The notes under the pieces: generated by a model
Told to the model about the DNA's origin: nothing
The model's input: the letters and a program-made list of their open reading frames with translations, nothing else
Databases searched by the model: none
In this document: one piece after another, positions 1 through 5,650 of the stretch
How positions within the stretch are numbered: position 1 is the first letter of the stretch
How the letters are laid out: every line of letters begins with the position of its first letter
DNA from: Planctomycetota bacterium
GTDB taxonomy: Bacteria > Planctomycetota > Planctomycetia > Pirellulales > Pirellulaceae
Length of the DNA stretch: 9,355 nt
Assembly: GCA_026692885.1 (NCBI GenBank)
Contig: JAPLNJ010000809.1
Location: 1 to 9,355 of the forward strand
Reading direction: 5' to 3'
Translations under genes and position numbers: made by a program

Positions 1-327
1 CACTTCCAGGAACCGTTCCATGGCCAGCTTTCTTCCGGTCACCTTTTCGATCGCAAGGGCCATCTCTTTGAGCTGGCCTCCAAAATACGCGAAATCCTCC
101 TCGGCCTGGCCATGCGGCGCGTCCAGCCTGAATTTTGGCACACTCGCCCAAGGCTTGTAGTTATCCATCATCTGGCCGAGCATATCCACCGCGTCGCATG
201 GCGAGTTCGTCGTGATCACCATGTCCGGCACCGGCAGGATGCCCGCCTTCAGATAATAGGCGCCCATCTTTACGCTGGCGCAAAGACGGTTTTCCACACC
301 CATCTCGGTGGCTTTGTCAATCCGTGA
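1..327 (-). other. 2-hydroxyacyl-CoA dehydratase (HgdB/BcrC-type) internal fragment
   Basis: Downstream of the FGE piece the same frame reads RIDKATEMGVENRLCASVK, then GILPVPDMVITTNSPCDA, then DAPHGQAEEDFAYFGGQLKE. The pattern (helix, Cys-containing segment, P-x-PD-hydrophobic-N-x-PCDA, then an aromatic/Gln-rich helix) resembles the radical-type 2-hydroxyacyl-CoA dehydratase/benzoyl-CoA reductase subunit family, whose conserved cysteines ligate an Fe-S cluster. Both ends of the domain are missing: the 5' side by the join at 327/328 and the 3' side by the window edge. Identification is by pattern only. Confidence 0.55.
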
Positions 328-800
328 GCGGTAGCCGGTGCCGTCCAGCATCGTCACGGTCTCGCCAGCCCGGAAGTAGAAGGACTTCAGTTTCTCCTTC
401 TCACTTAACTTCGCACAGAACTCCGCGGCGTCGTTCCAGCTCACCATTTCCACAGGGTAGGTCGATGTGTCAAGGCCGACAACGGCGTCCTTGCCCGGCC
501 CCGTCGCGGCAAAGTGGGACGGGTTCCGCCCCATGACTTTCTCGTACTGCGCCTGCGTGACTTCGTGGATGCCGAGGTAGACCGGCTGCGTGAGGATCAC
601 CTTGTGCTGGGGGGCTTCGCTCTTGATGCATTCCGGCCAGTGCTTGTCGTCGCCCGCAACCTTCAGCGCCTCTTCGATCTCGGCTGGCGTGCTGTCCATC
701 GTGAACTCGCCCGGTGGGATGAGGATAAACTTCATGCCGAGGGTGTTGGTGTACTCGACCGGCACGCCGAGGTGCTTGGCCCAGGCTTCCTGATACGCGC
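328..800 (-). other. FGE / sulfatase-modifying-factor-like domain, C-terminally truncated
   Basis: This part of the chimeric frame carries the N-terminal two thirds of an FGE-sulfatase (C-type-lectin-like) fold: TNTLGMKFILIPPGEF, then YLGIHEVTQAQYEKVMG, then PVEMVSWNDAAEFC. The C-terminal core, which begins with the LPTEAEWE segment and in true FGEs carries the active-site cysteines, is missing. Kinase-linked FGE domains are usually not sulfatase activators, so no functional link to the arylsulfatase at 6561-9041 should be assumed. Confidence 0.7.
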
Positions 801-909
801 GGGCCTGCTGCGCCTTGAACGGCGCGATCGCCGGGAGCGGCCGCGTACCAAGCGGCGTGTCGCCCTGCACCACCTGCACTTTGCCGGGCAGCAGTTCCAC
901 CTTCAGCAT

Positions 910-1032
910 GACCTTGGGCGACAGGACTTTCAGAGCCACCAGACGCTTCATCCGCCGATGCTCGGTCTTGAGCACCAGTCCCATGCCGCCCTGGCCGAGC
1001 TTGTCGAGTACCACATAGTTGCCCAGCACCAA
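910..1032 (-). other. Ser/Thr protein kinase N-lobe fragment
   Basis: About 41 codons encode the ATP-binding glycine loop (LGQGGMG) and the VALKVL strand with the ATP-contacting lysine, a typical planctomycete kinase start (GNYVVLDKLG). Homologues go on for roughly 230 more residues with the catalytic loop; here the sequence jumps after SPKV to the region preceding an FGE-like domain. The reading frame is preserved across the join. Confidence 0.75.
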
Positions 1033-1129
1033 TGATTTACCCTCGCGTTAAACCTTTCCCCGGCGTGCGGTGGGTGGTACAAAGGGACACAGTGAAAAGG
1101 TCGATTCCGAGCAAGGAGACAAGAAAGAG
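1033..1129. promoter_or_regulatory. Divergent intergenic region
   Basis: These 97 bases separate the minus-strand chimera from the plus-strand nitroreductase and should hold the nitroreductase promoter. The only element I can defend is the ribosome-binding site AAGGAG at 1113-1118, eleven bases before the chosen start. No convincing -35/-10 pair or operator was seen. Confidence 0.35.
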
Positions 1130-1639
1130 ATGGACATCTTCGAGGCGATCCGCACTCGGCGGAGCATTCGCCAGTACCTTGACAAGCCCGTGCCCCAGGA
1201 TGTGCTTCAGCAAGTCCTGGCTTCCGCCATGTACGCACCCAGTGCCTGCAATCAGCAGCCCTGGCAGTTCGTGGTCATTGAGGATCGCCAGTTACTCCGC
1301 GAGGTTCCCAAGATCAACTCGTACGCCGCGATGGCCGCAGAGGCCCCCGTGGCGATCTTGGTCTGCGGCGACAGCAGCCTGGAAACGGTTCCCGGCTACT
1401 GGGTCATCGACTGTTCCGCCGCGGTCCAGAACCTACTGCTGGCTGCGCACGCCCTGGGCCTGGGCGCCGTGTGGACCGGCGTCTACCCGCAGCAGGAGCG
1501 GGTGGAAGGATTCCGCCGCTTGCTCGGTCTGCCGAAGAACGTGACACCCCACAGCCTGGTCCCACTCGGCTATGCTGCTGAGCAACCGCCGCAGGAGGAC
1601 CGATATCGGGCAGACCGGGTACATCGCGATGGGTGGTGA
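1130..1639 (+). CDS. Nitroreductase family protein (FMN-dependent oxidoreductase)
   Basis: The 169-aa product is a complete nitroreductase-fold flavoprotein, expected to be cytoplasmic and to use FMN with NAD(P)H to reduce nitro compounds, quinones or related acceptors; the substrate cannot be read from sequence. The FMN-phosphate motif RTRRSIRQY is at residues 8-16, the APSACNQQPWQF segment at 36-47, and the C-terminal FMN-binding helix LLAAHALGLGAVWTG at 103-117. The length matches the short members of the family and the C-terminus (LGYAAEQPPQEDRY) looks native, so the gene seems intact. ATG 1130 is chosen because the MDIFEAIRTRRS start is typical and AAGGAG lies upstream; an in-frame ATG at 1070 would add 20 unconserved residues. 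It is one of few undamaged genes in the window. No signal peptide is present. Confidence 0.9.
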   Translation: MDIFEAIRTRRSIRQYLDKPVPQDVLQQVLASAMYAPSACNQQPWQFVVIEDRQLLREVPKINSYAAMAAEAPVAILVCGDSSLETVPGYWVIDCSAAVQNLLLAAHALGLGAVWTGVYPQQERVEGFRRLLGLPKNVTPHSLVPLGYAAEQPPQEDRYRADRVHRDGW

Positions 1640-1775
1640 GGATAGAATCTTGATTGGACGCGGCTTGATCCTTGTATTGGTCGTACTGCTGGGCAACCCA
1701 TCGCCGGCTACTCCGATCAACAAAGCCGCTCCTTATCTGCAACAATCATCTCAACTGGAAAGGAACAAAGCATGA
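1629..1775 (+). CDS. Possible small hydrophobic protein or leader ORF coupled to the ThuA-like gene
   Basis: A 48-codon frame starts at ATG 1629 inside the 3' end of the nitroreductase gene; an alternative TTG start at 1650 follows a GAGG at 1638-1641. It contains one strongly hydrophobic stretch, RGLILVLVVLLGNPSPA, resembling a signal peptide or single membrane helix, and ends with a TGA that overlaps the ATG of the ThuA-like gene (ATGA, 1772-1775), an arrangement typical of translational coupling. I do not recognise the sequence. It could be a real small membrane peptide, the 5' scrap of a truncated secreted protein, or chance; overlap with the nitroreductase and the mosaic nature of the window keep confidence low. 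Confidence 0.3.
   Translation: MGGEDRILIGRGLILVLVVLLGNPSPATPINKAAPYLQQSSQLERNKA
1650..1678 (+). promoter_or_regulatory. Candidate sigma70-type promoter upstream of the ThuA-like gene
   Basis: TTGATT (1650-1655) and TGTATT (1673-1678) are separated by 17 bases in an otherwise GC-rich region, about 95 bases before the ThuA-like start. It is a pattern match only, and it lies inside the possible small ORF. Confidence 0.2.
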
Positions 1776-2554
1776 GCAAGAACGTCCGATTTGCGAAGTC
1801 CCTGGCCGGGGTCGTCTGCGCCCTGGCGCTGACCAGTTCGGCGCTCGCCGCTGATGCGGAGAAACCCGCGCCGGCCAACGCGAAGGTAAGCGTCCTCATC
1901 CTGGTCGGGGGCCACGGCTTCGACCAGGCCAGCTTCGACAAGTTCTGGAGTGGCTACGACGACATCGACAGCCGGATCTGGAAGGGTAGCCCGTATACGG
2001 CCTTCGACGACATCAGCCAGTTCAAGGACGATGTGATCGTCATGTACAACCTTTCCAGCGGCATGACCGAGAAGCAGAAGGAGAACTTCCTGAAACTGCT
2101 CGAACAGGGCGTCGGTCTGATGGTCTGGCACCATGCCTTGGCGAACTGCCAGGACTGGCCGGAGTTCGAGAAGATCGCCGGTGCGAAATTTTGGCTCCAG
2201 CCGGGCGAACGAAACGGGGCGAAGGTAGCCGGAAGCGGTACCGGCGGCGGCAAGGTCAAGCTGCACATCGAAGACCCGAACCATCCGATCACCAAGGGCC
2301 TGAGCGACTTCGAGATTACGGACGAACCCTACAACCAGCAGACGTTCTGCGACGGGATTCACGTGCTCGTCTCGACGGACCATCCTCGCAGCGACAAGAC
2401 CATCGCGTGGGTCCATCAATATGGCAAGGCCCGGGTGTTCGGATTCCAAAGTGGACACGATGCCAAGGTGTGGACCGATGAAAGCTTTCGTCGCCTGATG
2501 GCCCAAGGCATCCGTTGGGCTAGCGGTCGCCTGCCGGGTGCAGAGAAGAAATAG
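1772..2554 (+). CDS. Secreted ThuA-like (trehalose-utilisation domain) protein
   Basis: The 260-aa product carries an N-terminal signal peptide (residues 1-27, hydrophobic VVCALALTSSALAADA) followed by a ThuA-like domain with a class-I glutamine-amidotransferase-like fold. Seen motifs: VLILVGGHGF (41-50), the hydrophobic strand GVGLMVWHHALAN (113-125), HIEDPNHPITKGL (165-177), the E-x-Y segment DEPYNQQ (184-190), and WVHQYGKARVFGFQSGHD (213-230). Family members are common in planctomycetes and Bacteroidetes near sugar-catabolism genes; the reaction is not settled, and some are linked to disaccharide or glucoside conversion. AAAGGA at 1759-1764 lies seven bases before ATG 1772, supporting the start. 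The length and C-terminus fit a single-domain member, so it is intact. It follows the nitroreductase on the same strand after 132 bases. Confidence 0.9.
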   Translation: MSKNVRFAKSLAGVVCALALTSSALAADAEKPAPANAKVSVLILVGGHGFDQASFDKFWSGYDDIDSRIWKGSPYTAFDDISQFKDDVIVMYNLSSGMTEKQKENFLKLLEQGVGLMVWHHALANCQDWPEFEKIAGAKFWLQPGERNGAKVAGSGTGGGKVKLHIEDPNHPITKGLSDFEITDEPYNQQTFCDGIHVLVSTDHPRSDKTIAWVHQYGKARVFGFQSGHDAKVWTDESFRRLMAQGIRWASGRLPGAEKK

Positions 2555-2632
2555 GGCATGGCTTGGGTGGCCGATGCGATTGCCTGGAGGATGTCTCTTG
2601 GATGCCGCCATGATTGCACGAATCTCCTGGCC

Positions 2633-2722
2633 TGGAGCAAGCACGGCGTCGGCTACGCCAACTCGAAGGACCTGATCCACTGGTCGAAGCAGAAACTGCT
2701 GGATGTGATCCCGGATTATTCA
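2633..2722 (+). pseudogene. GH43-like glycoside hydrolase N-terminal-region fragment
   Basis: In the frame that continues into the next gene, about 28 codons read WSKHGVGYANSKDLIHWSKQ and then KLLDVIPDYS. The S-K-D-L-I-H-W pattern preceded by G-Y-A is the blade signature of five-bladed GH43-type beta-propeller enzymes, where it occurs near the N-terminus. Sequence upstream (2558-2632) and downstream (from 2723) in this frame is not recognisable as GH43. No ribosome-binding site with a suitable start serves it. It looks like a stranded piece; a C-terminal GH43-like piece lies at 5446-5571. Confidence 0.5.
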
Positions 2723-2869
2723 TGTAGGCCGGAACGAGGTCGCGCAAGACTATGCCGGAACGGCGCAACCGACGCTCGTCGGAAGCCAAGTCCTGCTTCG
2801 TTGCTGCTCGGAACATTTCCGAGCGAAGCCCAAATTTGGAGTACCGGACGATCTACAAGGAGTCCTAGA
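2723..2869 (+). other. Unassigned stretch and leader of the isomerase-like gene
   Basis: After the GH43-like fragment the frame stays open but its product is Arg-rich and unlike any family I know, so I read it as untranslated or scrap sequence. It ends with AAGGAG at 2857-2862, seven bases before the ATG of the isomerase-like gene. No promoter could be supported. Confidence 0.35.
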
Positions 2870-4468
2870 ATGTGTCAGCACTGCATGAATCGCAGAGAGT
2901 TCGGCGCCCTGGCCGCGGCGGGCGTGGTGGGTAGCCTGGCGGGCCTATCTTCTGCCGTGGCGGCCGATCCCCTGACCGTCGAGGCCTGGGACCCGGATCA
3001 ACCGCCGGTGGTCACCGGCCGTCCCCTCCGGATTCAGCCGGTCCTGGCCTACCAGGTAATGACGCCTCGCCCGAAGACTTCGTGGCGATCCTGGAGTGAC
3101 ATCATCAACGAACCGGCGGCTGCGGAGGAGGCCCAGCGGATCGACGGCGAACTCCAAACGCTGGCGCACAAGGCCGATTTCCCGACGACCTTTCTGCCGC
3201 TGGCCAAGGTCACGACCCCCGAGCAGGCCGCGCAGGTGCAGAAGGGCGACTTCGATGTCGTGCTGGTGTACACCGCCTCGAACTATGGCGTGTTCCCGCA
3301 CTGCTGGGCCCAGAACCTGCGGCGTGACACGCTCGTGTTTGCCCGGCACGAGTCGGGGCCGGCGTATTTCGGCTACGAGTACCTGGGCGTTCAGGCCGGT
3401 CTAAAAGTCCCCTCTCCCGAGCTGTGGCGCGACTGCTCCGCGGAGAACCACGGCGGGGTGACGCTGGACGACGTGGTGATCGACGACTACGAGGAAATCC
3501 TGTGGCGGCTACGAGCCCTGTACGGATTGAAGAACTTCGTGGGGCAGCGGATTGTGGCTCTCGGCGGACCGCAGGGCAAGTGGGACCCGACGGCGCCGGA
3601 GGTGGCCCGCCAGCGGTACAAGCTGGAGATCATCGACGCCAGTTACCGCGACCTGGCAGCGCGGCTCAAGGTGATTTCGGAAGATGCGAAGCTCCAGACG
3701 CAACTCGCCGCGTGGACCGACCGCTGCTTGGCCATGCCCCAAACCCGGCTGGAGACCAAGCAGGAATTCATCCAGCGCGCCTTCGCCCTGTACATTGTCT
3801 TCCGGCAGTGGCTCCGGGAGCACGACGCCGCGGCGATCACCATCAATGCCTGTATGGGTACGATCCTGGCCGAATCCGACACCACCGCGTGCCTGCCGCT
3901 GATGTGGCTCAACGATGAAGGCTATCTGGCCTTCTGTGAAGCGGACTTCGTGTGCATCCCCGCGGGCATCCTCCTGCACTACATCGCAGGCAAGCCGGTG
4001 TTTCTGCACAACTCGACGTTTCCCCACAAGGGCATCGTCACGTGTGCCCACTGCACGGCTCCGCGGCGGATGGACGGACAACGCTACGAGCCGGTGCGAA
4101 TCATGACCCACTACGAGTCGGACTTCGGCGCCGCTCCGAAGATCGAGATGCCGATCGGGCAGCAGGTCTGCGCGATCAGCCCGGAATACGCCAAGCCCCG
4201 CTGGGTCGGCCTCCGTGGCACGGTCCGCAAGAATCCCTGTTTGCCCATGTGCCGGAGCCAGCAGGACGTGGAAATCCAGGGCGCGTGGAAGCGACTGATC
4301 CCCGAAGCCCGCAATTCGCACTGGATGATGGTCTACGGCGACTATCTTCGCGAAGTGGGCTACGCCGCCCACAAAACACTGGATGATGGTCTACGGCGAC
4401 TATCTTCGCGAAGTGGGCTACGCCGCCCACAAAATCGGCTTGACCTGGGACAATGTCTCCGACGTTGA
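2870..4468 (+). CDS. Tat-exported L-fucose-isomerase-like protein, C-terminus frameshifted by a 58-bp duplication
   Basis: As written the ORF encodes 532 aa. The N-terminus MCQHCMNRREFGALAAAG is a twin-arginine signal with cleavage expected near SAVAADP, as in many planctomycete periplasmic catabolic proteins. The mature part resembles the L-fucose/L-arabinose isomerase fold: an alpha/beta N-domain (DFDVVLVYTASNYG), then the C-terminal segment ACMGTILAESDTTACLP and YIAGKPVFLHNSTFPHKG, typical of fucose-isomerase-like proteins. Substrate and activity are unknown. ATG 2870 is chosen because of AAGGAG at 2857-2862; an ATG at 2885 is possible, and the frame is open back to 2558 without meaning. 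At 4319-4434 a 58-bp unit is duplicated exactly; since 58 is not a multiple of 3, the last residues become TLDDGLRRLSSRSGLRR and a TGA at 4466. With one copy the protein would be 515 aa ending IGLTWDNVSDVDA at 4475. Confidence 0.8.
   Translation: MCQHCMNRREFGALAAAGVVGSLAGLSSAVAADPLTVEAWDPDQPPVVTGRPLRIQPVLAYQVMTPRPKTSWRSWSDIINEPAAAEEAQRIDGELQTLAHKADFPTTFLPLAKVTTPEQAAQVQKGDFDVVLVYTASNYGVFPHCWAQNLRRDTLVFARHESGPAYFGYEYLGVQAGLKVPSPELWRDCSAENHGGVTLDDVVIDDYEEILWRLRALYGLKNFVGQRIVALGGPQGKWDPTAPEVARQRYKLEIIDASYRDLAARLKVISEDAKLQTQLAAWTDRCLAMPQTRLETKQEFIQRAFALYIVFRQWLREHDAAAITINACMGTILAESDTTACLPLMWLNDEGYLAFCEADFVCIPAGILLHYIAGKPVFLHNSTFPHKGIVTCAHCTAPRRMDGQRYEPVRIMTHYESDFGAAPKIEMPIGQQVCAISPEYAKPRWVGLRGTVRKNPCLPMCRSQQDVEIQGAWKRLIPEARNSHWMMVYGDYLREVGYAAHKTLDDGLRRLSSRSGLRRPQNRLDLGQCLRR
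4319..4434 (+). repeat. Exact 58-bp tandem direct duplication
   Basis: Bases 4319-4376 and 4377-4434 are identical and adjacent. Each begins CACTGGATGATGG and ends GCCCACAAAA. Copy one is in frame with the isomerase-like gene; copy two is in frame with its natural C-terminus. This identifies the event as a single head-to-tail duplication within a formerly intact gene, or an assembly artefact at a contig join. Confidence 0.97.
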
Positions 4469-4471
4469 CGC

Positions 4472-4582
4472 GTGACGAACGAGGTAACCTTCTCCACCCA
4501 GGACCGCGCCGATCTGCAACGGATCGCCGGGGAAGGCCTCCAGCAGTTCCAGCAAGTCGCCGCGTCCGCCGGTCGTCAGTAA
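4472..4582 (+). CDS. Short GTG-start ORF or C-terminal scrap, function unknown
   Basis: A 36-codon frame begins with GTG at 4472 whose GTGA overlaps the natural TGA (4473-4475) of the unduplicated isomerase-like frame. It reads VTNEVTFSTQDRADLQRIAG and continues through EGLQQFQQVAASAGRQ to TAA at 4580-4582. The amphipathic, Gln-rich character (DRADLQRIAGEGLQQFQQV) suggests a helix. No close ribosome-binding site is seen and I recognise no family. It may be the tail of a gene whose body has been lost, in keeping with other scraps nearby, or chance. Confidence 0.25.
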   Translation: MTNEVTFSTQDRADLQRIAGEGLQQFQQVAASAGRQ

Positions 4583-4615
4583 GTGGCTGTAAAGAAATAA
4601 TCTGGCGAATCGGTG

Positions 4616-4674
4616 GTAAGACGGATTGGCACTTCGGCCCCGAAACATCGGGCCGAAGTGCCAATCCGTCCTAC
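4616..4674. repeat. Long near-perfect palindrome (probable dispersed repeat or MITE-like hairpin)
   Basis: Arms 4620-4640 and 4650-4670 are perfectly complementary over 21 bp (starting GACGGATTGGCACTTC), with loop CGAAACATC at 4641-4649. Four further bases on each side pair with one mismatch (GTAA at 4616-4619 against CTAC at 4671-4674). No U-tract follows, so it is not a classical terminator. It sits between genes, 67 bases before the M55 gene. Such GTAGGACGGATTGGCACT-type palindromes look to me like a dispersed intergenic element; I could not search for other copies. Confidence 0.85.
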
Positions 4675-4740
4675 GGTCAAACTACGGACTTGTTCTTTTC
4701 CAGCCGCTAAGCTCGGTTGAAGCCCCCTCAGGAGACTGCC

Positions 4741-5258
4741 ATGCCGCGATTCAATTTCACTCGCCGCCAGTTCGTTCGTTTCGCCGCCGTGGCTGCCGCC
4801 GGCGCCGCGTTGCCCTGCGGCTTCGCCGCGCACCGTGCCCGGGCCGGGGAGAGCAAGGCCAAACTCAAGATTTGGATGCACTGGGACATGGAGGGAACCA
4901 GCGGGCTGTTCCTTCGGGAACAGGCCTGGTACAAGCAGAAGGAAGTGAAGCCGGAGGTCGCCGAGGAGGGGATCAAGCTGCTGATCGCTGACGTCAACAG
5001 CGCGGCCGAGGCGGCCTTGAAGGCCGGGGCAACCGAGTTGCTGATCTGCGACACGCACGGCGGTGGGGGCAACTTTCGCGACAAGGACATGTTGGCCGAC
5101 CCGCGTATCACCTATCCCTCCGGTTCAAGGAGGAAAGCGGCGCCGAAGCGGCCGTGAAGAAGCCCGGCGTGCGGCGCATCGACGCTCACACTGTCGCCTG
5201 TGAAGTGCAGCGGCAGTGTGACGTGGTCAAATGGCTTTCGGGAACTGGGGTGGAGTAG
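4741..5258 (+). pseudogene. M55 D-aminopeptidase (DppA-like), Tat-exported, central part deleted
   Basis: The first 127 or so codons (ATG 4741, AGGAG at 4730-4734) encode a twin-arginine signal (TRRQFVRFAAVAAAG, residues 7-21) and the start of an M55 peptidase. KIWMHWDMEG (43-52) holds the D-x-E zinc pair (D49, E51), and ICDTHGG (102-108) holds a further zinc-ligand-type histidine (H106). After DPRITYP the frame turns to SGSRRKAAPKRP and stops at 5155-5157. A second frame (5121-5258) encodes RFKEESGAEAAVKKPGVRRI, then DAHTVACEVQRQCDVVKWLS, which looks like the native C-terminus and ends at TAG 5256-5258. Roughly 100 residues, which would carry the remaining zinc ligands and catalytic histidine of DppA, are missing, and the join is out of frame. 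The product would be inactive. DppA enzymes release D-amino acids from peptides. Confidence 0.7.
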
Positions 5259-5445
5259 ACGGCCACGACATTCAGCCGGCCGTCCCTGGAATGATGCTGG
5301 GTGACACGGCGGCTTGAACAGTGATACGGTGTCTTCAATCATGTCGCCATCCGTATTCGAGCGAGTCGATCAACTTCAATGCCGGTGACCATAGCATCTC
5401 GGTGAGCATGCGGTACACGGACTACGTGCTCGTGGAGCAACCCGA
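5259..5445 (+). other. Unassigned region between peptidase and GH43-like scrap
   Basis: No complete gene is present. One frame (about 5340-5445) reads SINFNAGDHSISVSMRYTDY and then VLVEQPE, which has coding-like composition and could be another truncated C-terminal fragment, but I do not recognise it and it has no start signal. A run of DGHDIQPAVPGMMLGDTAA ending in TGA lies just after the peptidase stop in the same frame class and is also unidentified. Confidence 0.3.
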
Positions 5446-5571
5446 GTTGACTCCAAGGATCTGGTCCATTGGGATGACGAATCCGACAAGGTGCGATTCC
5501 CTGCCGACCACCGACACGGCAGCGGACTGCGTGTCAGCCGCGAGATCCTGAAGGGATTGATGGAGCCCTGA
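5446..5571 (+). pseudogene. GH43-like glycoside hydrolase C-terminal fragment
   Basis: The frame reads VDSKDLVHWDDESDKVRF, then PADHRHGSGLRVSREILKGL, then MEP and a TGA at 5569-5571. The combination S-K-D-L-V-H-W, then F-P-x-x-H-R-H-G and R-V-x-x-E-I-L just before the stop, matches the C-terminal blade and tail of planctomycete GH43-like enzymes. The frame is closed upstream by TAG at 5392-5394 and has no start, so at least 250 residues are missing. It may be the other end of the gene whose N-terminal piece lies at 2633-2722. Confidence 0.55.
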
Positions 5572-5650
5572 GTGGCCAGTCACAAGTCGGCGATTGATCT
5601 CCAATGGCCCAAGAACTCGCACTCCGCGAGTGCACCCGTCACTCGAAAGA

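Larger units (their letters stand above)
1..1032 (-). pseudogene. Chimeric ORF: Ser/Thr kinase N-lobe + FGE-like domain + 2-hydroxyacyl-CoA dehydratase-like piece (partial at left edge)
   Basis: One uninterrupted minus-strand frame covers the first kilobase and continues past position 1. Counting from TTG at 1032-1030, residues 4-41 match a bacterial Ser/Thr kinase N-lobe: glycine loop LGQGGMG (12-18) and the lysine strand VALKVL (32-37). The rest of the kinase (helix C, HRD, DFG) is absent. Residues about 80-235 resemble an FGE/sulfatase-modifying-factor domain as found in planctomycete kinase-FGE fusions (GMKFILIPPGEF at 99-110, HEVTQAQYEKVMGRNPSHF at 156-174, YPVEMVSWNDAAEFC at 192-206). 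At GTGYR (231-235), where such domains continue LPTEAEWE, the frame switches to a sequence resembling the HgdB/BcrC-type 2-hydroxyacyl-CoA dehydratase family (PVPDMVITTNSPCDAVDML). An in-frame TAA (1048-1050) lies upstream and no ATG precedes the glycine loop, so the start is TTG/GTG or lost. The kinase cannot be active. Domain names are confident for kinase and FGE, moderate for the dehydratase. Confidence 0.75.

Noticed and set aside
514..1035. 173-codon plus-strand frame over the kinase/FGE chimera
   Set aside because: The minus strand encodes recognisable kinase and FGE motifs; the plus frame is Arg/His/Leu-rich with no family.
1751..2680. 309-codon minus-strand frame opposite the ThuA-like gene
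   Set aside because: Antisense shadow; the plus-strand gene has a signal peptide, ribosome-binding site and conserved motifs.
3509..4372. 287-codon minus-strand frame opposite the isomerase-like gene
   Set aside because: Antisense shadow with no recognisable domain; the plus strand encodes a coherent protein.
4625..4645. TGGCAC in the palindrome as a sigma54 -24 element
   Set aside because: No GC-containing -12 element follows at the required distance; the sequence is explained by the inverted repeat.
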